Shown here: positions 52,834-60,103 of the stretch, one piece after another
Position numbering within the stretch: the stretch's first letter is position 1
Layout of the letters: the number at the start of each line of letters is the position of its first letter
NCBI GenBank assembly: GCA_039033995.1
Contig: JBCCBP010000014.1
Span: 1 to 64,000, forward strand
Reading direction: 5' to 3'
Length of the DNA: 64,000 bases
From: CALBPI01 sp039033995
GTDB taxonomy: Bacteria; Pseudomonadota; Gammaproteobacteria; Steroidobacterales; Woeseiaceae
Notes under the pieces: generated by a model
The model's input: only the letters and a program-made list of their open reading frames with translations
What the model was told of the DNA's origin: nothing
Databases searched by the model: none
Position numbers and translations under genes: made by a program

Positions 52834-52851
52834 TGATAAACGCGTTTATCA
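52834..52851. repeat. 18-bp perfect palindrome
   Basis: TGATAAACGCGTTTATCA is a perfect inverted repeat just upstream of the ATG of the orphan frame. It could be an operator for that frame or coincidence within coding DNA, since the frame reads through it. Confidence 0.4.
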
Positions 52852-52865
52852 AAGCTGACTTGAGC

Positions 52866-52919
52866 GTAAGCGGTGCGCCACGGGCATTACTTCCACGGTT
52901 GACGGGATCGTTCAAGCTC
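52866..52919. repeat. 54-bp IS66 tip, right arm of inverted repeat
   Basis: Plus strand starts with GTAAGCGGTGCGCCACGGGC at 52866 and its similarity to the left arm ends at the same base (TTCAAGCTCA). No tnpA or other transposase sequence follows, so it is a solo end. Confidence 0.75.
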
Positions 52920-52964
52920 AATGTCTATTGGGGAAGGATCAGTGTCTGTCCACACCCAAGAGGT

Positions 52965-53522
52965 TCATTGAGATGATCTTGCCGTTGTTCTCGACTGACC
53001 TAGCATTCTTTGTGCTAACGCATAACCAGTAGAAACAATAAGTGCAATACCGAGCATCCAAACCTGCCCCTTCATGAAAGCAAAGGCATGGAAACCAAAA
53101 GTTACTGTTTCCGCAATGTACTCTTCGGCGCCTTTTATGATCATGAAATCAGGCTGAAAGACGCCAAAAATCAACCAATCGACGATAAACAAGTCAAATA
53201 GATTCATGAACGTCAGCATCAAAAAAGTATTGACTACAAAATTGATGTACACAGCGTGCATAGGGACTTGTCGAACGATGTGTCGAATGAGCGCAATGGA
53301 AAAACTGATAGTCAGTCCGAGAACCGCGAACATGACCAATAGGCTCTTTAAAAGCACATCATGCGGTAACTCTCCCACTTGTTGTTGTACTTCTTCAGGA
53401 AAATCAGGCACCCACACCATTGGTTCAAGTATGAACGAGCCTAGTATGACGATCGTAAATAAAATGCTTAGTACTAAGCCATAGCGAAGAATCCCGGCCC
53501 AGTTCATGTATACGGATTTCAT
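52965..53522 (-). CDS. Four-span membrane protein, unknown, in the FecI/FecR operon
   Basis: A 185-residue protein with four hydrophobic helices (about residues 11-32, 58-80, 92-120, 150-172). A soluble loop after the first (EPMVWVPDFPEEVQQQVGEL) is probably periplasmic. AGGAAGAAG precedes ATG 53522. It follows the TonB receptor by 20 bp and must be co-transcribed. No family recognised. Position suggests an inner-membrane partner for the receptor's substrate. Confidence 0.7.
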   Translation of the reverse strand: MKSVYMNWAGILRYGLVLSILFTIVILGSFILEPMVWVPDFPEEVQQQVGELPHDVLLKSLLVMFAVLGLTISFSIALIRHIVRQVPMHAVYINFVVNTFLMLTFMNLFDLFIVDWLIFGVFQPDFMIIKGAEEYIAETVTFGFHAFAFMKGQVWMLGIALIVSTGYALAQRMLGQSRTTARSSQ

Positions 53523-53542
53523 AAGACTTCTTCCTAAAGAGA

Positions 53543-56182
53543 TTAAAAAGAGTATTCGAGGGATAGTCCATAAGTACGCGGCGGTCCTTGGTAAGCAATC
53601 GCTGAACCAATAGGTGCGGACCACTGGATGTACTCTTCATCAAGCAAGTTTTCTGACCAGAGATAAATTCCCCAGTTTCTAAACGTCGTACCAGCGCGCA
53701 GGTTTATGAGCGAGTAGCCGGACTGCTTATTGGTATTCTCAAAATCAAAAGCTTGATCACCAATGTAGGTCCATTGGAGTATCGAATCGATAGGTAGTGA
53801 TAGATCACCTAGTTGGACTGAATTCGAATAGTCCAGCGACAAGTCGGCTGTGACATCCGGTGCTATGATTGCATCGCGGTCACGTAACTCTCGGTTTTCC
53901 CCTGTGAGGAAATTGGGTAGGTCCAGGCGATCGTAGGTGGCATCCAATAGCCCCATGCTGAGTCGCATTTTCAAACTGTCTGTGAGCAAAAACTGAGTTT
54001 CAAACTCAATGCCCTGATTCACACCCTCGCCGTTACTTAGAGTGATAAAGCTAAACCCTGCAATGCCCGGTTCAAATACTTGAGTCTGAATATTGTCTCG
54101 AGCCGCGTAAAACGCTGCGAGAGCATACGTCAACCGACCATTGAGAGCACTTCCTTTGGCGCCTAACTCATACGTGTCACTGGTCTCCGGATCGAACTGA
54201 CTAAATGCAGGATTGGTTGCGTTGTTAACACCACCGATCCGGTTCCCAAGTGAGTAAGTGAAATAGAGGTTGAGGCTTTCGTTGAAAAACCAGTTAAGCG
54301 CGAGTCGAGGTGAGAACGCGTCGAAGTCAACCTCACGCGTTTGCTCGGGGCTGATTGTAATCGCGGGCCCTCCAAGCGGAACAAATTGTTGACTACTGAC
54401 GGTCTGTCGCGTCTCTTTATCATAACGAGCGCCCACGGTAAGTTCTAAACGCTCTGATAATGGAAAAACAAGTTGGCCGAAGACCGCATAGCCACGGTTC
54501 TCCGCGATGGATAGGTTCAAGACCTCATTCGGCGCTGTGGGGTCAAACAGTGCAGCGGCTGTGCCGTTCCTTATTGACTGATTGATAGGAAGGTCCTGAC
54601 TAAAAGCGTAGAGACCAGCCAACCAGCGCAGACCAGAAGCCGATGCAGGGCTGGAGAACTGTAGCTCGTTGGTCAAAACACTACTGATGTTATCTTCGCC
54701 AGGAATTGGACGACTAAAAGTATTCAAGTCAGCAGTAGTAAAATCGATATCGACATTGGCAATCTCGTATTCGCTCGTCTGGTAGGCAAGGACATTCGAT
54801 AGATTGAAATGCGCACCTGAATAGCGACTAGTGAAGCCGAATTGCGTCAAATCCACGGACACCCGTCCGGTTGCATCTTGTGCGGTGGTGAACGGGTTGG
54901 CACGCGCTTCGTCGATTGTAATTGCATACGGAACATATCCATCAACGTTGCGGATGTAGCGTTTGCCCGCAAGATTGAACGACCAATAGTCGTCAGGCGT
55001 ATAAGTTGCCGACAGACTTCCGCCAATGTTCTCCTCCGCATTAAAATTGCTCCCATCAAACGAGTTGGTATAGAAACCGTCTTGGTCGCTATAGAGCGCG
55101 GATGCGGAAAGAAACAGTTGGTTTTCAACAAGTGGTCCACCAACAAAACCTCCAATACGTCGTGTTGAGAAGTTTCCCGCAGCCAAGTTGATACGCCCCT
55201 CCCATTCACTGGGCGTTTGGCGGGTTTTAATGTTAATTACGCCGCCCAGTGCATTCCGACCAAAAATCGTTCCCTGAGGACCCTTGAGGATTTCAATACT
55301 CTCGGCATTGTCAAAGCTCTCTATACTCGAGTAGATGTCGAACTGGTTGATTCCATCTACATATACGGCAACGGATGGGTCGAAGTTGAGCGATGTGATT
55401 CCACGAATTGAGAAGTTGATCCCATCTCCACCACCAAAATCGGCCGCTGCTAGATTCCCACTTAACGCAGTCAAATCGCGACTGTTGACCAATTGAAGAT
55501 CAACGATATCCTCTGCGTCGACTTTACTGATAGAGACTGGTACTTCTAGCGAAGACTCTTCCTGACGATTGGCACTGACTACGATCTCATCGGGGAGGGT
55601 GACTCGCGCAGACTCCAACGCAATCACCAGTGGGCGTCGGCGAGTGGTATCGATTGGGATGCGTTGTGCGGCATAACCTGTCGCGGTGATATAGAGCGTA
55701 TACGTCCCGCTTGGAAGTTCTCCTAGTGTAAACCGTCCTTCGTTGTCTGAAAGAACGGTGTTTCTGCGGTTCAAGATGCCAATCCGAACGCCAGTGAGCG
55801 GTCTGTTGTTGGCCGCATCAACGATTGTGCCTCGCACCCAACGCTGGCTTAGTTTGGTGACAACATATCCGCCGGACGGAGCCGGTGTCGCGACGAGTCC
55901 GGTACCGACTAAGACCTGTTCGAGCGCTTGCTGGACCGTGAATGTCCCGTTGGTTTTTCGAATAGTTAGGTCACTGACGACACGCTCGTCGGCCAAAATG
56001 CTTACACCGAAGGATAGTGAGAGCTCAATGAGTGCGTCAGCGAGTGGCATCGAATCGAGACGTACATCTTGTGCTACGGCGGGTCTGGTTGGTGTTTGCG
56101 CATGTGTCTCGTTGCCAAACATGAATACGACGCCGAGGGTTATCGCCAGACTGGCCGTGTATATCTTAGTTCTTGAAAGCAA
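53543..56182 (-). CDS. TonB-dependent receptor with N-terminal STN signalling domain
   Basis: An 879-residue outer-membrane receptor: signal peptide ending near THAQ, secretin/TonB short N-terminal (STN) domain (about 38-110, MPLADALIELSLSFGVSI), a carboxypeptidase-regulatory-like beta domain (about 115-195), plug with FSIRGITSLNFDPSVAVYVD and IEILKGPQGTIFGRNALGG, and a barrel ending LSLEYSF. The STN domain should contact FecR to switch on FecI. Start is TTG 56182 with GGAG upstream; an ATG nearby is out of frame. Substrate unknown, plausibly an iron chelate. Confidence 0.88.
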   Translation of the reverse strand: MLSRTKIYTASLAITLGVVFMFGNETHAQTPTRPAVAQDVRLDSMPLADALIELSLSFGVSILADERVVSDLTIRKTNGTFTVQQALEQVLVGTGLVATPAPSGGYVVTKLSQRWVRGTIVDAANNRPLTGVRIGILNRRNTVLSDNEGRFTLGELPSGTYTLYITATGYAAQRIPIDTTRRRPLVIALESARVTLPDEIVVSANRQEESSLEVPVSISKVDAEDIVDLQLVNSRDLTALSGNLAAADFGGGDGINFSIRGITSLNFDPSVAVYVDGINQFDIYSSIESFDNAESIEILKGPQGTIFGRNALGGVINIKTRQTPSEWEGRINLAAGNFSTRRIGGFVGGPLVENQLFLSASALYSDQDGFYTNSFDGSNFNAEENIGGSLSATYTPDDYWSFNLAGKRYIRNVDGYVPYAITIDEARANPFTTAQDATGRVSVDLTQFGFTSRYSGAHFNLSNVLAYQTSEYEIANVDIDFTTADLNTFSRPIPGEDNISSVLTNELQFSSPASASGLRWLAGLYAFSQDLPINQSIRNGTAAALFDPTAPNEVLNLSIAENRGYAVFGQLVFPLSERLELTVGARYDKETRQTVSSQQFVPLGGPAITISPEQTREVDFDAFSPRLALNWFFNESLNLYFTYSLGNRIGGVNNATNPAFSQFDPETSDTYELGAKGSALNGRLTYALAAFYAARDNIQTQVFEPGIAGFSFITLSNGEGVNQGIEFETQFLLTDSLKMRLSMGLLDATYDRLDLPNFLTGENRELRDRDAIIAPDVTADLSLDYSNSVQLGDLSLPIDSILQWTYIGDQAFDFENTNKQSGYSLINLRAGTTFRNWGIYLWSENLLDEEYIQWSAPIGSAIAYQGPPRTYGLSLEYSF

Positions 56183-56275
56183 GGGGATTCTCCATTGGCG
56201 AGGCGCGACAGAGTGCGGCCTACATATACAATGAAGATTGGCGGGGCAGTTTTTAAACCTGACGGCCGGAAATAG

Positions 56276-57325
56276 TCAGCGGACTGACGAATCCTTGGGA
56301 TCCGAAGCACTTAAGAGAATTACTTCACTATTGGAATAATCAATTTTTACTGGGTGTAGCGTCGCTAGAGTGTCCAATAGTGTGGTCACATTTTCGCCAA
56401 GGAACACGCCGCGAACTTGATAGTTCAAGATGCTCTCTGATCCATCAGCTACCCGAATCGGCACATCTGAGTACCGTCTAGCGTCATCCAATAGTTCACC
56501 AACACTTGCTCCGGTGTAGACAAGGCGACCGGTTCGCCAAGCGCCGATGCTAGATGTTGTGATGCGGTTCAAGACAGCGGCGCCATCGAGGTTGGATACC
56601 ACGAGTTCATCGCCTGGGCGCAGAACCTCTAGGACGTTATTGCTCTCGATGTCCCTAACCTCAACTGTGCCTTCGACCACGGCAACTCGAGTAACTTCTT
56701 TACGAGCCCTTACGTCGAACTCGGTACCTAACGCCGTGGCGACAATGTGCTCAGTCACGACTCTGAATGGGCGTGCCGCTTCACTCGCTACTTCAAAGTA
56801 AGCAGCACCATTACTTAGCTCGACATCCCGAACAGCGGCTGTGAAGCTGGCAACGGCGGTTGTGGCTGGGCCCACGGTAATGTTCGTACCATCGCCGAGT
56901 AGCGCTCGTTTAGTTTCTGCAACTTCACTCTGGATTGACTGCGCGATCGGCATCGCAATCTGATCCGGCGACGACAAGAAAAAGCGATGAGGGAGCAGTA
57001 GGACGCAAATAGCAGCAACGACCGAAAGTGCAAAGCTCGGTAAAAGCCAACGCATACTCCTGACGGCCAACGAACGTCGAGTTGGGATGACAGTCTGGTT
57101 GGATGTCGACGTTGACTGAGCCAAGTCGTTGGGTGTCAGCCTTCCCAAAGCCTTGTGAAAAGTCTGCGCACGCTCATAAAGCGCAAGATTTCTGGTGTCC
57201 TCTTGGCACCATGCCTTAAATGCTGCACGCTGCTCCTCCGAGACAGCCGGGTCTTCGAGAAGCAAAACCCAATCGTGCACTTCTCTGAGCGGACCCAAGT
57301 TGCGCGCTGCACTTTGTTCGTTCAC
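56276..57325 (-). CDS. FecR-family transmembrane sensor/anti-sigma regulator
   Basis: A 349-residue inner-membrane protein: N-terminal cytoplasmic DUF4880 (about 15-60), one membrane span (92-112), a periplasmic FecR domain with ATALGTEFDVRARKEVTRVAV, and a C-terminal STN-like region (VFLGENVTTLLDTLATLH). It transmits receptor occupancy to the FecI sigma factor. GTG start at 57325, close behind the fecI stop. Confidence 0.88.
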   Translation of the reverse strand: MNEQSAARNLGPLREVHDWVLLLEDPAVSEEQRAAFKAWCQEDTRNLALYERAQTFHKALGRLTPNDLAQSTSTSNQTVIPTRRSLAVRSMRWLLPSFALSVVAAICVLLLPHRFFLSSPDQIAMPIAQSIQSEVAETKRALLGDGTNITVGPATTAVASFTAAVRDVELSNGAAYFEVASEAARPFRVVTEHIVATALGTEFDVRARKEVTRVAVVEGTVEVRDIESNNVLEVLRPGDELVVSNLDGAAVLNRITTSSIGAWRTGRLVYTGASVGELLDDARRYSDVPIRVADGSESILNYQVRGVFLGENVTTLLDTLATLHPVKIDYSNSEVILLSASDPKDSSVR

Positions 57326-57328
57326 GCG

Positions 57329-57880
57329 TCACACTTCCTCATCTTCTATTTCTATAAACCACGCATGAAGCTCAGCCTGCGCCGTCGCGACTTGTTTGCG
57401 AACCGCGGGCACGCTTACTCCGAATTTGTCAGCAATTGTCTGAAGCGTCAATCCTGAGACTCGGTACATGATAAATGCATCACGCCGTCGCTCTGGCATT
57501 CGAGACAGTATCTGGTTGATTGTGCGAAGTTGCTCGCGCGCGCAAACGACATTTTCCGGGCTAAGGTTGTCGCCACGGATAGGAAAATATAGTCGCTCGA
57601 TCTCGAAATCAAATGAAGCTCTGGTCTTGGTCGTTTTCTTACTATCTAACACCAGATTCCTGGCCGTTCGCCAGATAAATGCTTTGATATTTTGGACCGC
57701 AGACAAGTTCTCGTATTCGTAGACGCGACGGAAAGCCTCTTGCACAACATCTTCCGGGTCTGGCGGGCCATTCCCGAAACGCAATCGAATGCCGGCGATC
57801 ATTTCGCTTAGATATGAAGCGTACGCATCGGTGACGCGCTGCTGTTGATCGTTGGAAACAGATTGATGCGAAGCTTTCAC
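57329..57880 (-). CDS. FecI-like ECF sigma factor
   Basis: A 183-residue ECF sigma factor: region 2 with DPEDVVQEAFRRVYEYENLS and IKAFIWRTARNLVLD, region 4 with LSRMPERRRDAFIMYRVSG and LQTIADKFGVSVPAVRKQVA. Starts with GTG 57880. It should direct RNA polymerase to the adjacent receptor gene when FecR signals. Its own promoter carries a Fur-like box, the usual iron-starvation input. Confidence 0.9.
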   Translation of the reverse strand: MKASHQSVSNDQQQRVTDAYASYLSEMIAGIRLRFGNGPPDPEDVVQEAFRRVYEYENLSAVQNIKAFIWRTARNLVLDSKKTTKTRASFDFEIERLYFPIRGDNLSPENVVCAREQLRTINQILSRMPERRRDAFIMYRVSGLTLQTIADKFGVSVPAVRKQVATAQAELHAWFIEIEDEEV

Positions 57881-58317
57881 TGGTTGTGTGGCCTAGAGTT
57901 CAGAAGGATAACCGGGCTAGTCAGTTCCAACGCATTCCCTGCATTATGACTGTCAACACGAACCATACCGGCTTACAAATGCAAATAATACTCATTTTCA
58001 TTTAAAAATCTGAATTGGCTATCTGTCGGCGGAGCAATACAAACCGCAATCGAATTAGCTAAGATCGACCTTCAACAGGTACTTCGGGAAAAGCTCGACA
58101 AGCCATTGCTCCAACAAGTCTTGGAGTCGTTGCTGGATGCTGCGCTAGAGGTGAGATCGGATCGGAGGCATGAGCAACGCGCGACTTAACTAGTCACTGC
58201 AGCTGATGCGCATGGACTCATCGCATGTCTTACTGTCGCAATCCACTCGCATGCGTCAACTGCACAGCTGAACGCAGGCATTGGGCCTGGGCGGCCGCTA
58301 ACCTCTGAGCGAGAGAC
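57881..58317. other. Intergenic region between fecI and ssb
   Basis: Holds the Fur-like promoter (57981-58051). To its right the plus strand is open from about 57994 to 58188 without a start codon, ending in LLQQVLESLLDAALEV; this could be a transposase relic but is too short to call. The remaining ~130 bp before ssb show nothing recognisable. Confidence 0.45.
57981..58051 (-). promoter_or_regulatory. Promoter with Fur-like box for fecI-fecR-receptor
   Basis: Minus-strand TGAAAATGAGTATTATTTGC region (57981-58000) resembles a Fur box, with TTAAAT immediately upstream and CGACAG near -35. The 71-bp segment aligns without gaps to 52038-52108 with 12 differences. About 100 bp before the fecI start. 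Confidence 0.6.
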
Positions 58318-58767
58318 CTAAAACGGAATATCGTCGTCGAAATCGCTAACCGCTGCGGCGGGTTGCTGGGCTGGTGCGGACTGCGGACGCGATTGTCCAC
58401 CGCCACCGGACATCGGAGAACCACTGCCACCTCTGGAGCCGAGCATTTGCATCTCATCGGCAATGACTTCGGTGGTGTAGCGATCGTTACCCGATTTATC
58501 CTGCCATTTGCGGGTGCGCAGTTTGCCTTCGATGTAAACCTGAGAACCTTTGCGCAGATACTCCGCGGCAATCTCTGCCAGACGGCCGAACATGGCGATG
58601 CTGTGCCATTCGGTGCGCTCTTGCGGCTCGCCGGTTTGCTTGTCTTTCCAGCTCTCACTGGTCGCGATACGCAGGTTGGTCACCGCGCCGCCACTCGGCA
58701 TGTAACGGGTTTCCGGGTCTTGCCCCAGATTCCCAACGAGAATGACTTTGTTTACTCCGCGTGCCAT
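58318..58767 (-). CDS. ssb: Single-stranded DNA-binding protein
   Basis: A 149-residue SSB: OB-fold N-terminus (MARGVNKVILVGNLGQDPE, WHSIAMFGRLAEIAAEYLRKG), a Gly/Ser/Gln-rich flexible linker, and the acidic interaction tip DFDDDIPF. Essential for replication, recombination and repair. Next to the MFS gene and divergent uvrA, a common gammaproteobacterial arrangement. Confidence 0.96.
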   Translation of the reverse strand: MARGVNKVILVGNLGQDPETRYMPSGGAVTNLRIATSESWKDKQTGEPQERTEWHSIAMFGRLAEIAAEYLRKGSQVYIEGKLRTRKWQDKSGNDRYTTEVIADEMQMLGSRGGSGSPMSGGGGQSRPQSAPAQQPAAAVSDFDDDIPF

Positions 58768-58831
58768 GAGATTCCCCTAAACGTCTCGATTTCCCCTATT
58801 TTAGACGCAGTGGTGAAAAATGACAGCACGA

Positions 58832-60031
58832 TTAAGGCGCGGGTCTGACGAGTTTTCCCGCTTCAAACAATAACCAGACGCCGATAATGACAGCCAGTGC
58901 CCCCATGCCGTACGCCGCGTCGGCGACCCCAACCATCCAACCGCAGACGGTCGCTCCCACAAACGCGCCGAAAAACTGGGCGCTGGAAAACACCCCCATA
59001 CTCGCACCGCGCTGCCCTGCATCCGCGCGAATGGACAGCAGCGCTGGCAGGGATGCCTCCAGATAACTGAAACCGGCGAAGAACAGGGTGCAACCCACTG
59101 CAAACCACGCCAGCGTGCTCGCCCAGATCATGCTGACCAGGCCAATCAGCATCAGCGCGACCGCTAGCAGATTGAAATTGCGATCCGCGCGGCGCCCGGC
59201 CAGCGCGATCATCGGCACCGCGATCAGCAACGAGGCGGCCAGTGTTCCGGCGTAGAAAACCCAATGCTGGCTGTCCGGAAAACGCAGGCGGTCGATCAAC
59301 AGAAATGGCGCAACGACAAAGAAGCCGGTTAAAGCCGCGTGCAAGCCCAACACGGCGAGATCCAGCGTCAGCAACTCACGCCGTAAAACCCGACGCCAGT
59401 CCGTGCGTGGTTTCTCGGCAATCACCCTCTGTTTCGGCTGGCGCCACCAGGCATGCAGCGTCAATGCTATCCCTAAGGCACCGCAGGCTGCAGACGCCCA
59501 GAACAGTCCACGCACCCGCAACAAATTCGCCAGTAATGGCCCGAGCACGAGGGCCAACAAAAACGACACCCCGATACCCGCGCCAAACAATGCCATCGAG
59601 ATTGTGCGCACCTGCTCTCGTGTCAGATCGGCCAGCCAGGCCGACAGCGTCGCGGAGACTGCACCGGCACCCTGGAGAAAACGACCAGCGATAACACCGT
59701 GAATCGAATCGGCACTCGCTACGATCACGCTGCCGATCAGGAACAACGACAATCCCAATACGACCACCGGCCCGCGGCCGATACGATCAGACAGCGCACC
59801 AAACGGCACCTGCAGCAGCGCCTGGGTCACTCCATAACCGCCGACCGCAATACCGACCAGCAGCGGCGTCGCGCCATTCAGTGATCGTGACCAGAGTGCA
59901 ACCACCGGCAACACCATGAACAGCCCAAACATGCGCGAAATCGAAATCGCGCTCAACTCGGCGACGAACGAAAATTCCTGTCGCGTCGGTCGTGTGGAGA
60001 GTTTCCCGGCAGCAGTTTCAGAAGAAGACAT
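58832..60031 (-). CDS. MFS transporter (YajR-like)
   Basis: A 399-residue, 12-span major facilitator. The MFS motif GALSDRIGRGPVVVLGL and an early RMFGLFMVLPVVALW are clear. Start ATG 60031; a longer frame upstream would collide with the uvrA promoter. Substrate unknown. MFS genes of this type lie between uvrA and ssb in many Gammaproteobacteria. Confidence 0.88.
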   Translation of the reverse strand: MSSSETAAGKLSTRPTRQEFSFVAELSAISISRMFGLFMVLPVVALWSRSLNGATPLLVGIAVGGYGVTQALLQVPFGALSDRIGRGPVVVLGLSLFLIGSVIVASADSIHGVIAGRFLQGAGAVSATLSAWLADLTREQVRTISMALFGAGIGVSFLLALVLGPLLANLLRVRGLFWASAACGALGIALTLHAWWRQPKQRVIAEKPRTDWRRVLRRELLTLDLAVLGLHAALTGFFVVAPFLLIDRLRFPDSQHWVFYAGTLAASLLIAVPMIALAGRRADRNFNLLAVALMLIGLVSMIWASTLAWFAVGCTLFFAGFSYLEASLPALLSIRADAGQRGASMGVFSSAQFFGAFVGATVCGWMVGVADAAYGMGALAVIIGVWLLFEAGKLVRPAP

Positions 60032-60103
60032 AGGGCTTTTGCGTCGAACAGCAACGGCGGCGTATATTAGCAGGTTGTTCGCACTTCGCTGGGTCTCATT
60101 CCT

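Noticed and set aside
57994..58188. Plus-strand open frame ending in LLQQVLESLLDAALEV, faintly like an IS256-type transposase N-terminus
   Set aside because: It lacks a start codon, overlaps the Fur-like promoter module, and the resemblance rests on a few residues.
60032..60103. LexA/SOS box upstream of uvrA
   Set aside because: No CTGT-N8-ACAG or close variant could be found in the uvrA-MFS intergenic region.
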